Below, one piece after another: positions 49,868 to 59,409 of a DNA stretch of 64,000 nucleotides. The notes under the pieces are model-generated. The model ran no database searches and had not been told where the DNA came from. It was given only the letters and a program-made list of their open reading frames with translations. This DNA comes from Synergistota bacterium. GTDB lineage: Bacteria; Synergistota; Synergistia; Synergistales; Synergistaceae. Both the position numbers and the translations under genes were made by a program. Location: positions 1-64,000 of the forward strand of contig JAEXGR010000005.1 in assembly GCA_023450745.1 (NCBI GenBank), in the 5' to 3' direction. Numbering within the stretch: position 1 is the stretch's first letter; each line of letters starts with the position of its first letter.

Positions 49868-51508
49868 TTGTCGTTCGGTGCTGAGCTGATATGGATTTGG
49901 AGCAGGGAATTTAACGTCTGTCGCGGCCGGCGCGTACAGAGGGTAGACGGAGGCGACAACTCCGTCGTCGTCTCTTTCGGAGCCACGGAGCTGTTATTGT
50001 CGTGGGGTGCGCAGAACTGCGGCGCGGCGCTGATATCCCAGAAGGAGAGAAAATCTCTTTTATCTTCCATATCACAGACGCCGCCAATCACGAACGCGCT
50101 GAGAAGCCACCTGACCGGGGCCGAGCTCTGCGACGTGGAGCAACTGCGGCGTGACCGTATCCTCAAGTTCACCTTTAGAAAGACCGTTGGGGCGGGCTTT
50201 ATCGCTACGCGTTGTCTTATAATTGAGATAATGGAACGTTATAGCAATATACTGCTTACCGATGAAAGCGAAAATATCATTGAGACTGCGAAACACATCC
50301 ATCCAGCGGACAATAATTACCGGACCGTTTTGCCGGGGCTCCCCTACCGTCTGCCGCCGGCTTTTGAGGGGCTGGCGCTGGAAGAATGGCTTGCCTCGCC
50401 GGACGCAGCCTCCATAACAAAGATTGCCGGGTTCGGCAAACCGCTGCTAAAAATTCTCTCCGAGGTCGAGTTGGAACGAGCTGTCTTGATTTTGGGCAGT
50501 TTTTATAACGACAACAATAGAGCTACGTTCGTTCTTCAAAGGATAGGCCGCTATATAACCTCACTGCCGGAGCTATTGCCCAAGAGCGAAGCCATTGAAG
50601 TAAACGACGCCGGGAAGCTGGTAACGCTCGCGCCGCTCCGCGACGTCGCCTTTGAGGCGCGTAAAAAGCGCGCGGCGCAGATCATCGAAAAAGAGATAAC
50701 GCGCCGTGAGCGTCAGGCGGGGGACATAGAGCGGCTACTCGCTGACGACAAGGCGGAACTTTACAGGCAGTACGGCGAGCTGATCGTCGCGAATCTCTGG
50801 CAGATACGTCACAACGTCGCCGAGACGGAGCTTACGGGCTACGACGGCTCCGGAAATGAGCGGTCGCTTACAGTGCCGCTAGATCCAAGGCTCTCACCTT
50901 CGCAGAACGCCGCTCTTTATTTCGCGAAATATAAAAAGATAACGGCGGCTCAGGAGCGCGCCGCCGCGCTGTTGGTCTCTGTGAGAGAGGAGCTTGGCGA
51001 TCATCGGGAGGCGCTGGAACTCGCGCAGTCTATCGGCGACGCGGGGTCGCTCACGATGCTTGAGGAAGAGCTTGGAATCGCCAGGGCGGCGGCACAGAAG
51101 CGGGGGGCGAAGAGGCGGGAGCCTCAGCTTCCGCCGCACAGGCGCTTTGAGTTTGAGAAGGCCCTAGTATTCGCGGGACTGTCGTCAAAGGGCAACAGAT
51201 ATGTGACCTTTAAACTGGCCCTCGCGGACGACCTTTGGTTTCATGCGCAGGGAGTGCCGGGCTCGCATGTCATCCTGCGCCCCCTGGCAGCGCTCTCCGA
51301 AGAAGAGCTTTCTTCGCTGAAAGCCTTTTGCGCCTCGCTCGCGGCCTATCACAGTAAATTCCGCGCGGCGTCCCGCCTGCGCGTAGATTACACCAAGCGG
51401 CGATATGTCAGCCCGATCCGCGGCGGAGAGGCCAACGTTACCTACAAGGAGTTTTCCACGATCAGCGCTTCTCCCGAGTACTGGCAGGAGTTCCTGGAAA
51501 ACCGCTGA
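49868..51508 (+). CDS. rqcH: RqcH / NFACT-family ribosome quality control protein
   Basis: This is the bacterial Rqc2 homologue (formerly called fibronectin-binding protein), which binds stalled 50S-peptidyl-tRNA and recruits tRNA-Ala to add alanine tails. An N-terminal NFACT-N domain (with ILTDESENIIETAKHI), a helical and coiled-coil middle (about 260-420) and the C-terminal NFACT-R domain with DDLWFHAQGVPGSHVIL are visible. The length (about 546 residues from the TTG) is typical. I place the start at TTG 49868, seven bases after GGAGG; the ATG at 49862 is only one base from that site and the open frame from 49823 precedes it. Confidence 0.92.
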   Translation: MSFGAELIWIWSREFNVCRGRRVQRVDGGDNSVVVSFGATELLLSWGAQNCGAALISQKERKSLLSSISQTPPITNALRSHLTGAELCDVEQLRRDRILKFTFRKTVGAGFIATRCLIIEIMERYSNILLTDESENIIETAKHIHPADNNYRTVLPGLPYRLPPAFEGLALEEWLASPDAASITKIAGFGKPLLKILSEVELERAVLILGSFYNDNNRATFVLQRIGRYITSLPELLPKSEAIEVNDAGKLVTLAPLRDVAFEARKKRAAQIIEKEITRRERQAGDIERLLADDKAELYRQYGELIVANLWQIRHNVAETELTGYDGSGNERSLTVPLDPRLSPSQNAALYFAKYKKITAAQERAAALLVSVREELGDHREALELAQSIGDAGSLTMLEEELGIARAAAQKRGAKRREPQLPPHRRFEFEKALVFAGLSSKGNRYVTFKLALADDLWFHAQGVPGSHVILRPLAALSEEELSSLKAFCASLAAYHSKFRAASRLRVDYTKRRYVSPIRGGEANVTYKEFSTISASPEYWQEFLENR

Positions 51509-51542
51509 TCCGGCGGGTGAATGCTGCTTTTTTTTGCGAACT

Positions 51543-52580
51543 TTAATCTGTCGCGGTTCTAATTTTTTTTAGAAAGTTGACGAGCTCGCCCGGGAGCGGC
51601 TGTGTGAAGAGCATCTCTTTGCCGGTGCGCGGATGCTTGAAGCCAAGCCTCCACGAATGGAGAAAGATTCTCTCCGGGCCGAAGGGCGACGGCCTTGACG
51701 GCGCGTAGAGACGGTCGCCGACAAGCGGGCACCTGACCGCCTGCATGTGCACCCGTATCTGGTGCGTACGACCGCTGTGAAGGGTACATTTTACCAAAGA
51801 GCAGCCGCCGGCGTGCCAAAGCCTTTCGTAGTCCGTCCAAGCCTCGCGGCCATCTTCCACGCAGGCCATGCGGAGCCGGTTATAAGGATCGCGGTCGATC
51901 GGATATTTGACGGAGCCGCGCACGGCGGGCGTCGTACCGTAACAGAGGGCCAGATACTCTTTTTGGATGCGGCGCGCCTTGAAGTCGCGAAATAGTCCCT
52001 CCTGCGCAAGTCCGTTTCGCGCGACCACCATCAGCCCCGACGTGGTCGCGTCGAGCCGGTGGACGATCCCCGGACGCCGGACGCCGTTCATCGTCCCGAG
52101 GTCTGGGTAACGGAACAGCAGTCCGTGCACGAGCGTGCCGCTCCAGTGCCCCGGCGCCGGATGGACCACGAGCCCCGCGGGTTTATTGACCACGATCAGG
52201 TCCTCGTCGTCATAGACCGTCTCAAAGGCGATATCCTGAGGTTCAAGGTCAAGCGTCTCCGCTGGCGGTATTTCTACTTGCAGCCGGTCGCCGGCGGCAA
52301 CTTTCACCGAGGGTTTGACGCGGCGCTCGGGAGTAAGCGAAGAGTGCCTCTCTTTTATCAGCTTCTGCGCGTAATTGCGGCTTATCCCCAGAAGGCGCGA
52401 AAGGGCGAAGTCCAACCGGTGCCCGTCCAGCTCCGCTGCTATCTCAAAGCTGTGCGCGACAGAAGAGGAGGGGGCGGCGGTCAGCCCCTCCCCCTCCTCA
52501 TTGATCTCTTCTCCAATTATATTATTGGTGATCGAGCACATCGCGGCAGCGGTCGCAGATGCCCTTCTCCGCCACTTCAT
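51543..52580 (-). CDS. rluD: Ribosomal large subunit pseudouridine synthase (RluD family)
   Basis: This enzyme isomerises uridines in 23S rRNA. An S4 RNA-binding domain (DGHRLDFALSRLLGISRNYAQ) precedes the catalytic domain with GIVHRLDATTSGLMVVARN, where Asp is the nucleophile, and the C-terminal HSGRTHQIRVHM. The exact start is uncertain: the frame is open from 52580, overlapping ileS; ATG at 52541 is likely, but no ribosome binding site is clear and the S4 domain begins only about 45 residues later. The 3' end faces rqcH. Confidence 0.93.
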   Translation of the reverse strand: MKWRRRASATAAAMCSITNNIIGEEINEEGEGLTAAPSSSVAHSFEIAAELDGHRLDFALSRLLGISRNYAQKLIKERHSSLTPERRVKPSVKVAAGDRLQVEIPPAETLDLEPQDIAFETVYDDEDLIVVNKPAGLVVHPAPGHWSGTLVHGLLFRYPDLGTMNGVRRPGIVHRLDATTSGLMVVARNGLAQEGLFRDFKARRIQKEYLALCYGTTPAVRGSVKYPIDRDPYNRLRMACVEDGREAWTDYERLWHAGGCSLVKCTLHSGRTHQIRVHMQAVRCPLVGDRLYAPSRPSPFGPERIFLHSWRLGFKHPRTGKEMLFTQPLPGELVNFLKKIRTATD

Positions 52581-55305
52581 GGCGTCTCTTCCAGCAGCGC
52601 GGGCACTTTTCGGCCGTCGACTTGTTGACGCCGATACGCAGTCCCGTCGTCTCGTCGTCGTAGACGATCTCCGCGCCGTCGACCTCCGCGACGACTTTGC
52701 AGGACGAGACGATGAGGATGTTCTCCCAGGTATCGTCGCCGATCTTGCCGGCGAGAGGCCGGTAGTAGTCGCTGAGCTTTATCTGCACGTCGGCGTCAAG
52801 CGGGTGTCCGATAACGCCCTTGCCGCGCGCCGATTCAAGGCCGCGAAGCACGCCCTGACGGGCAAGCATGAGCATATCCCATTCGTCCTCCACCGCGGGG
52901 TCAATGCCCTCGGCGAGGCTGCCGGGCCAGTCCGCCAGCAGAACGCTCTGCGGCAGCGACGGGTCCATTTCACGCATCTTCTGCCAGATTTCTTCCGCTG
53001 TGAAGGAGAGGACGGACGACATCATCTGCGTCACCGCCTGGAGTACCTGCCACATAACGGTGCGTATGGAGCGGCGGCTCATCGCGTCTTTCGCGTCGGC
53101 ATAGAGCTTGTCCTTACTCACGTCGATATAGAACGACGACAGCTCGTTATCGCAGAACTGGTGGATGAGCGTCATCGGCTGATGGAACTCATATTCGTCA
53201 AATCCCGCCGTCACGCGCGAGCGCAGCCGCTCAAGCTTCAGCATTATGTACTGGTCCACAGGGGCGAGCTGGTCGTGCGGCAGTATGTCCGTCGCCGGGT
53301 CGAAGCCGGCGAGGTTTGCGAGCAGGAAACGCGCCGTGTTGCGTATTCTTCGGTATGACTCGATAAGGTTGCGGAATATCTCTTCCGAGATACGCACGTC
53401 GCCGCGGTAGTCGGATGAGGCGACCCAGAGGCGGAGAATGTCCGCGCCGTTTTTATCGATGATTTTCTCCGGCTTCATGACGTTGCCGAGGGATTTGGAC
53501 ATCTTCTGACCATCCGGCCCCATGATAAAGCCATGCGTGAGGACGGTCCTGTAGGGAGCGGTGCCGCGCGTCGCCACGCTGTTGAGCAGCGAGGTCTGGA
53601 ACCAGCCGCGATGCTGGTCGCTTCCCTCGAGGTACATATCGGCGGGCCAGCTGAGGTCTTCCCAGTTGTCAAGCACCGCCGAATGGCTCGTGCCCGAGTC
53701 AAACCAGACATCCATGATGTCTTCGTCTTTACGCAGGTGGCTGTGTCCGCACTTCGGGCAGACCGCGAGGTCTCCGACGAGCTCCTCCGGCGTCATCGTC
53801 CACCAGCAGTTGCTGCCGTGTTCGCGGATTTTGTCCGCCACGCGGCGCACGCGGTCTCCGGTAAGGATCACTTCGCCGCAGTCTTCGCAGTAGAAGGCGG
53901 GAATGGGCACGCCCCAAGTGCGCTGACGGCTGATGCACCAGTCGGAGCGGTCGCGCACCATGTTCGTGATGCGGTCTTTGCCCCAGTCGGGAACCCACTT
54001 CACCTCGTCTATACACTTGAGGGCCTCGTCGCGGAAATCGGCGACGGAAACGAACCACTGGTCGGTGGCGCGGAAGATGACCGGCTTCTTGCAGCGCCAG
54101 CAGTGAGGATAAGAGTGAGTGATCTTTAGCCTGCCGAGCAAGCGCTTTGATTCGCCGAGCAGCTCGAATACTTTTTTCTCGCCTTCCGCGAGCGACATGC
54201 CGGCGAATATCGGCGTGTCCTGATAGTAATGACCCGTTTCGTCGACGGGGTTGTAGATGTCGATGCCGTAACGGACGCCCGTCTCATAGTCTTCGGTACC
54301 GTGGCCGGGCGCGGTATGAACGCACCCCGTGCCGGAATCGAGAGTGACATAGTCAGCGAGCACGAAGGGAGTGGCCCGGTCGTAGAAGGGGTGCTGCGCG
54401 AGCGAATTTTCAAGCTTCTCGCCCTTGCAGGAGAGGATCGGTTCGCCGAACTCAAGCTGCGTCGCTCTCTCGACTTCCGCCTTGAGTCCCTGCGCGATGA
54501 GGTATATTTTATCGCCGACCTGATAGAAGCCGTAATCGTAGCGCGGATGCACGGCGACCGCCATCGAGGCGGGCAGCGTCCAGGGGGTCGTCGTCCAGAT
54601 TATAACGTCGACATCTTTGCCGGCCAGTTCGGGAAATACCTTCGCCGCGTCGGTGTATTTATAGGCGACGAATATCGAGGGCGAGGTCTCGTCCGCGTAT
54701 TCGATCTCGGCGGCGGCGAGAGCCGTCTGGCAGTCGGTGCACCAGTAGATGGCCTTGCGTCCTTTGTAGACCAGGCCCTTATCTACCATCTCGGCAAACC
54801 CTTCGATCTGGGTCGCCTCGTAGGCGGGCACCAACGTCATATAGGGGTGTTCCCAATCGCCGATGACGCCAAGACGCTTAAACTGCCCTGTCTGGATATC
54901 GGCAAATGAACGGGCGTAGGCGGCGCACTTCTCACGCAGTTCAACGGGGGCGACTTCGTCTTTGTTGAGGCTCTGCTCTTTGAGCACTTTGAGCTCGATG
55001 GGAAGTCCGTGGGTGTCGTAGCCGGGCACGTAGGGAGCGAAGTAGCCGCGCTGCCATTTGTATTTAACGACGAAGTCTTTCAGTATCTTGTTTGTCGCCG
55101 TGCCGATATGGATGCTGGCGTTCGCGTACGGAGGGCCGTCGTGCAGAATGAAGGAGGGTTTGTCCTTATTCTTTTTCTTGAGCTCGCCGTAAACGTCAAT
55201 ATCGTACCAGAACTTCAGGAATTCCGGCTCCCTCTGCGAAAGATTCGCGCGCATGGGAAAATCGGTCTTGGGAAGAAACAGGGTATCCTTATAATCATTC
55301 GCCAT
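52522..55305 (-). CDS. ileS: Isoleucyl-tRNA synthetase
   Basis: This class Ia synthetase charges tRNA-Ile. HDGPPYANASIHIG carries the HIGH-type motif near residue 55, followed by a large CP1 editing domain and KMSKSLGNV. A C-terminal zinc-binding domain with CPRCWKRR and CDRCRDVL is typical of the bacterial (E. coli-like) IleS clade that is more mupirocin-sensitive. The 927 residues are full length. GGAGG precedes the ATG. It overlaps the 5' end of rluD on the same strand. I saw no T-box in the upstream region. Confidence 0.97.
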   Translation of the reverse strand: MANDYKDTLFLPKTDFPMRANLSQREPEFLKFWYDIDVYGELKKKNKDKPSFILHDGPPYANASIHIGTATNKILKDFVVKYKWQRGYFAPYVPGYDTHGLPIELKVLKEQSLNKDEVAPVELREKCAAYARSFADIQTGQFKRLGVIGDWEHPYMTLVPAYEATQIEGFAEMVDKGLVYKGRKAIYWCTDCQTALAAAEIEYADETSPSIFVAYKYTDAAKVFPELAGKDVDVIIWTTTPWTLPASMAVAVHPRYDYGFYQVGDKIYLIAQGLKAEVERATQLEFGEPILSCKGEKLENSLAQHPFYDRATPFVLADYVTLDSGTGCVHTAPGHGTEDYETGVRYGIDIYNPVDETGHYYQDTPIFAGMSLAEGEKKVFELLGESKRLLGRLKITHSYPHCWRCKKPVIFRATDQWFVSVADFRDEALKCIDEVKWVPDWGKDRITNMVRDRSDWCISRQRTWGVPIPAFYCEDCGEVILTGDRVRRVADKIREHGSNCWWTMTPEELVGDLAVCPKCGHSHLRKDEDIMDVWFDSGTSHSAVLDNWEDLSWPADMYLEGSDQHRGWFQTSLLNSVATRGTAPYRTVLTHGFIMGPDGQKMSKSLGNVMKPEKIIDKNGADILRLWVASSDYRGDVRISEEIFRNLIESYRRIRNTARFLLANLAGFDPATDILPHDQLAPVDQYIMLKLERLRSRVTAGFDEYEFHQPMTLIHQFCDNELSSFYIDVSKDKLYADAKDAMSRRSIRTVMWQVLQAVTQMMSSVLSFTAEEIWQKMREMDPSLPQSVLLADWPGSLAEGIDPAVEDEWDMLMLARQGVLRGLESARGKGVIGHPLDADVQIKLSDYYRPLAGKIGDDTWENILIVSSCKVVAEVDGAEIVYDDETTGLRIGVNKSTAEKCPRCWKRRHEVAEKGICDRCRDVLDHQ

Positions 55306-55693
55306 AAAATAACCTCCATATAAACTGAACGGAATTCCGCGAAGAATTCCATAATGTACAACTTACGTATTATAACAGAAAAGCATGAAATGGCATAATA
55401 CGGCGCGGCCGCGGCCGAACGCACGGAATATCGCCCCTTACGCCCGCGGCTGCCGGACAGCGCCGTTTTTCACGCTCTTACAACGTTCGCCGAAATCACC
55501 CGTGAGATATCAAGAAAAAACCCAGACGGTTTTTACGTGAACGTTCACCGCGGCCTTCAAAATCCATGTGAATACGCTAATGCCGCCTTAGCGCTGCCGC
55601 AGGGGAGGCAACTTGCCGGAAAAATAATATCAAAGAGCGCCTCGCTGATATATAATTATGTACAAATAAAAATCCTGGATTGGGTGACTTATC
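55306..55693. other. Divergent intergenic region between ileS and dgkA
   Basis: No gene is supported. It holds a hairpin GGAATTC/GAATTCC just upstream of ileS and a 12-base perfect palindrome GTGAACGTTCAC (55537-55548). TATAAT-like hexamers occur (TATAAT near 55650), so both promoters are probably here. Composition alternates AT-rich and GC-rich. Confidence 0.45.
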
Positions 55694-56050
55694 GTGGAAC
55701 AGTGGAAAAATAAAGGACTTTTTGCAAAAACTCTCTATTCGCTGAACGGCCTCCGCACCGCCTTCATGACGGAGAAGGCCATACGCCACGAGACTTTGGG
55801 CGTGGCCGCCGCCGTCGCCCTCGCGCTTTTCATGAAACGCGGCTGGGAAGATATATTCTGTGTCTTCGTAGCCGCGCTCGTTCCCATGACGGTCGAACTG
55901 ATAAATACGGCGGTCGAAAGAATCATTGACACGCACTTCGGCCCCGCCTTTAGAGAAGAGGTGCGCATCCAGAAGGATACTCTTTCGGCCGCCGTATTTT
56001 TGAGCCTCATTATCGGCTACGGTATTTGTATAAAAATCATCTTTTTTTAG
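55694..56050 (+). CDS. dgkA: Diacylglycerol kinase / undecaprenol kinase (DgkA family)
   Basis: This small membrane kinase has three helices. In Gram-positives it phosphorylates undecaprenol, and in Gammaproteobacteria diacylglycerol. The 118 residues have the amphipathic start KTLYSLNGLRTAFMTEKAIR, the active-site signature VELINTAVERIIDTHF and the KDTLSAAVFLSL helix. The start is GTG at 55694 with only a weak GGATTGGGTGA site. It converges on the S55 peptidase gene with five bases between stops. Confidence 0.92.
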   Translation: MEQWKNKGLFAKTLYSLNGLRTAFMTEKAIRHETLGVAAAVALALFMKRGWEDIFCVFVAALVPMTVELINTAVERIIDTHFGPAFREEVRIQKDTLSAAVFLSLIIGYGICIKIIFF

Positions 56051-56055
56051 CCTGA

Positions 56056-58188
56056 TCAGCGGCGGCGATTGGGCGTCAGGAGTGAAAAGCTTTCCTCGTC
56101 GCCCTCTCCGCCGTCATCGTCCGGCGGCAGCTCCTCTTCTTCTTTATCTTCGCCATCAGCCGCGTTTTCCTCAGACTTTGCGGCGATGATCTCCGCCAAT
56201 TCGTCGTCGGTTATCATATCCAACGGCAGACCGCTCTTGATCTTGATGAATTTGCGCAGCACGCCCTCGATATAGTAGTTGGTGTCGGCGATTACCATCG
56301 CGCCCTCTTTTACGCGCTCCTCCCTGATTTCACTGACGAAGCGGTCCTCAAGAAGATCCCCGGGGGTAAACGATCCTTTGTCGCCTTTTTTCGGAGGCTG
56401 CGGGCCGCGCCCGGGTTCCGGCTTTTTCTCCCCCGCCTTGTCTCCCTTGAGGCCCGGGGTTTCGGCGATTTTTTCCTTGTCTTTATCGGTCGTTGGCTTG
56501 CCCTTTTTCTTTTTGGGCGCGTCCTTCTCGGGACCGCTGATCTCCACGATTATCTGATTGTTGGTCTCTTTGGCCCTCAGTTCGCTCATCAATTCGCCGA
56601 AGGTAGCCACCGCGCGCGTCCCCGTCAACAGCGCTTCCTGCGCGGGTTCTTCGATGCCGCCGCCGCGCGCCGTTATCTCGCAGAAGGAAATCGCGTTTTC
56701 GGGAACGGTAAGCTCAAAGCTCTTAACCACCGGCGCCTTGCGCCATGGACGGAAGGTGACGTCTACTTTAACCTTGTCTCCCGGCTTGTAAAAATCTTTT
56801 TCGTCAGCGATCTCGATCTTGTCGATGAAGACAATCCGCGGAGTCTTTGTAATCTCAACGTCAACCTGCACGCCGTAGGGGCTGATCTCTCGGAAAGGGT
56901 TCAGCGACATGGCCTTGCCCATCGCCTCGATCTCTTTTTGCAGCGATTTTACGACGTCCTTATCCGAATAGAAGATATTGCGGCGCACCCAGGCCGGCGA
57001 GAGGTTGCCGCCGGAGACGGAGTACGAGACGAGAGCCGTGCCCGAGCCGCGCTGGGCCCAAAGGCTGTCGATGATTCCGAGGACGCCGGTCGTGCCGATC
57101 TCCGGCCCGAGGTACTGGTCAGCGACTGTCTGGAAGCGTTTTGTCTCGCTCTCTTTGGTCTCGATATTGCGGAAGTTCACCGTATAGCTTGAGGCGGCGG
57201 CCAGCTGTCCGAGACGGCCGCCGATCGCCTCCGGCCGGTCCTGCGTCACAAGCCCCGTGATCTTGCCCAGATAGCCGAGTTTGAAGGAGCTCTCCATGCT
57301 GGGGATTATTTTTAGGATACTGGCGTCCATCATCGCGTACGACACGCCGCCGCGGTTGAACATCGGATGCGCAAAGGCGACGAAGCGCCCGTCTTTCGAG
57401 GTGGCGGTCAACGTGCCGATACCGCCCGCGACAAAATCTCCCCAGGCAAGCGCCGCGCCCATCGCCGCGCCAGGCTTGGGTTCCCATTTTAGATTCACGG
57501 GGTTTACGCCGCCGGCGGACGAGCCGAGCGGAAGAACGCGCAGGCCGAGTTTATTTTCCAGGCGTTTCGCGTAACGGTCGCTGATCCCGTCCACCGTCAG
57601 CGGCATCATTTTTTGTTCCAGCTTCTCGCCCGAAACTATCTCGGGGCTGTCGCCCGAGAGCGGCTCCGCGTCGCCAGAGACGATTTGGCCGCCCGGCGCG
57701 GGCGCCTTTTTGTCCGCGCTTGCGGGATGTTCCGCGGCAACTTTCGGAATCTCAAACCAGGGCAGTTTTTCTGACCAATCCATAGCCTTTGCCATCTCTT
57801 CGATCGGGGTGACGAGGCCAAGGTTGTTGTCGGCGAAGGACCATCCGTAGCCGATTGCCCCGATAAGCCTGCCGCCGACATAGACGGGAGAGCCGCTCAT
57901 GCCCGAGGCGATGCCGCCGTTTTCCCGCACGTATTTATCTTCGACCCGAATGAGGATAAGGTTTTTCGGGTTCGTCTTTTTAGGTAAGATCCCCAGCACC
58001 GTGACCTTAAAGGAGGTTATCTTCGTACCGGAGAGGACTGTCCTGGCGTAGCCCTCCATGCCGGGCTTGATCTCCGCAAGCGGCAGCACCGGGTCGCTCG
58101 GCACAAATTTATAGCCCGCTTTTGCCGCCCCCGTACAAAGAAGGGCAACGGCGGCCGCCAACATTATGATAGTCGTGATTTTTCTCAT
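56056..58188 (-). CDS. Secreted SpoIVB-like (family S55) peptidase-domain protein with charged C-terminal tail
   Basis: A signal peptide is clear (RKITTIIMLAAAVALLCTGAAKA). Residues 30-340 resemble the SpoIVB S55 domain: LAEIKPGMEGYARTVLSG, GGIASGMSGSPVYVGG with the candidate nucleophile serine, and LVTPIEEM, followed by VAFAHPMFNRGG. SpoIVB cleaves a sporulation signalling protein in Bacillus, but this organism shows no spore genes here, so a periplasmic maturation or quality-control role is more likely. Residues about 560-650 are rich in K, P, D and G, and the last 40 are strongly acidic before RRR. I chose ATG at 58188 with GGAGG five bases upstream. It follows prfB by 17 bases. Confidence 0.82.
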   Translation of the reverse strand: MRKITTIIMLAAAVALLCTGAAKAGYKFVPSDPVLPLAEIKPGMEGYARTVLSGTKITSFKVTVLGILPKKTNPKNLILIRVEDKYVRENGGIASGMSGSPVYVGGRLIGAIGYGWSFADNNLGLVTPIEEMAKAMDWSEKLPWFEIPKVAAEHPASADKKAPAPGGQIVSGDAEPLSGDSPEIVSGEKLEQKMMPLTVDGISDRYAKRLENKLGLRVLPLGSSAGGVNPVNLKWEPKPGAAMGAALAWGDFVAGGIGTLTATSKDGRFVAFAHPMFNRGGVSYAMMDASILKIIPSMESSFKLGYLGKITGLVTQDRPEAIGGRLGQLAAASSYTVNFRNIETKESETKRFQTVADQYLGPEIGTTGVLGIIDSLWAQRGSGTALVSYSVSGGNLSPAWVRRNIFYSDKDVVKSLQKEIEAMGKAMSLNPFREISPYGVQVDVEITKTPRIVFIDKIEIADEKDFYKPGDKVKVDVTFRPWRKAPVVKSFELTVPENAISFCEITARGGGIEEPAQEALLTGTRAVATFGELMSELRAKETNNQIIVEISGPEKDAPKKKKGKPTTDKDKEKIAETPGLKGDKAGEKKPEPGRGPQPPKKGDKGSFTPGDLLEDRFVSEIREERVKEGAMVIADTNYYIEGVLRKFIKIKSGLPLDMITDDELAEIIAAKSEENAADGEDKEEEELPPDDDGGEGDEESFSLLTPNRRR

Positions 58189-58205
58189 TTTGTCCTCCAC
58201 TGACG

Positions 58206-59310
58206 CTATTTTTCGTTTTTGAGGAATCTCAGATAGGACATGATCAGCTCGTCGATCGCGCCGTCAAGCACCGCCTGCACGTTGCCGATTTCGCAGCCCG
58301 AGCGGTGGTCCTTTACGAGCTGAAAGGGCTGGAGCGTGTAGGAACGTATTTGGCTGCCCCACGCGATGCTCCGCTTTTCACCCTGGATGCTGTCAAGCTG
58401 TTCCTGACGCTCGCGCAGCGTCCGCTCGAATAACTTCGAACGAAGAACCTGCATCGCCGTCGCCCGGTTCATGTGCTGGGAGCGTTCGGTCTGACAGCTG
58501 ACGATGATGCCGGAGGGAATGTGCGTTATGCGCACGGCGGAGTCGGTCATGTTGACATACTGGCCGCCCGCGCCGCTTGAGCGGAAGGTGTCCATTTTCA
58601 AGTCTTCAGGGCGTATCTCGATCTCGACGCTCTCCGGCAGCACCGGCATTACCTCGACAGAGGCAAAGCTGGTGTGACGGCGTTTTGCCGAATCGAAGGG
58701 GGATATACGCACGAGCCGGTGAACGCCCTGCTCCCCTTTGAGGTAGCCGTAGGCGTAATCGCCCGATACGGAGACCGTAACGCTCTTTATTCCCGCCTCC
58801 TGGTCCGGCAGTTCGTCTATCAATTTCACCGTGTAGCGGTGATCCTCTGCCCAGCGCATATACATGCGGTAGAGCATCTGCGCCCAATCCTGCGAATCAA
58901 GACCGCCCGCTCCGGCGTGTACGGTCATGATCGCGTCGCCGGCGTCATAATCGCCGTCGAGAAGGATCAGTATCTGGTAGTCTTCAATGACCTTCGTCAG
59001 CTTCGCGGCGCGGGAGTAGAACTCTTTCTCCAGCTCCGCGTCCTCCGCCTCCGCCAGGATTTCGGCGATCGCCTCAATCTCCTCGAACTCGCCGTTCATC
59101 TCCGCGGCTTTGTCAAGCCGCGCCTGACAGCGCGAAAATTCGCGGGAGATATCCTGAGCTTCCGGCGAGCCCCAGAAGTTTTCTTTTTCCGTCGTCTTGT
59201 GCAGCTCTTTTAATTTTGCCTCGATGGAAGGCAGGTCAAAGACTTTCACGCAGCTCATCAAACGATGAACGCAGGTCCGTCATGACGGTCGATATGGGAA
59301 GTACTACCAT
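58206..59310 (-). CDS. prfB: Peptide chain release factor 2, expressed through a programmed +1 frameshift
   Basis: RF2 recognises UAA and UGA and triggers peptide release through its GGQ motif. The long frame contains the tripeptide anticodon-like SPF (VRISPFDSAKRRHTSFAS) and the GGQ loop RSSGAGGQYVNMTDSAV. The real start is upstream in another frame: ATG at 59310, with AGGAGGGG before it, encodes 24 residues ending RESL then UGA (59236-59238). A +1 slip at CTTTGAC joins it to DLPSIEAKLKEL, giving about 367 residues, the expected RF2 length. A conventional caller would wrongly start it at 59261. Confidence 0.95.
59235..59241 (-). promoter_or_regulatory. Programmed frameshift site of prfB
   Basis: On the minus strand CTT TGA C matches the conserved RF2 autoregulatory slip site: when RF2 is scarce, the UGA is read slowly and the ribosome slips +1 on CUU. 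The upstream stimulating Shine-Dalgarno sequence is weak here (GTGAAAG rather than AGGGGG). Confidence 0.93.
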
Positions 59311-59344
59311 CAATAACCCCTCCTGAAAATACGAATTAACTTTT

Positions 59345-59378
59345 ATTATAACCGCAAAAGAACAAAATCGTATATAAT
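59345..59378. promoter_or_regulatory. Divergent promoter region between prfB and birA
   Basis: There is a perfect TATAAT on each strand: minus strand 59345-59350 for prfB (35 bases before its ATG) and plus strand 59373-59378 for birA (32 bases before its ATG). No strong -35 is seen for either. Confidence 0.5.
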
Positions 59379-59409
59379 TTTACCGAAGTCGATCGGGGGA
59401 AGTGGCAAA

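Noticed and set aside
55306..55693. Possible T-box upstream of ileS
   Set aside because: No T-box core sequence seen; only a small hairpin near the start codon.
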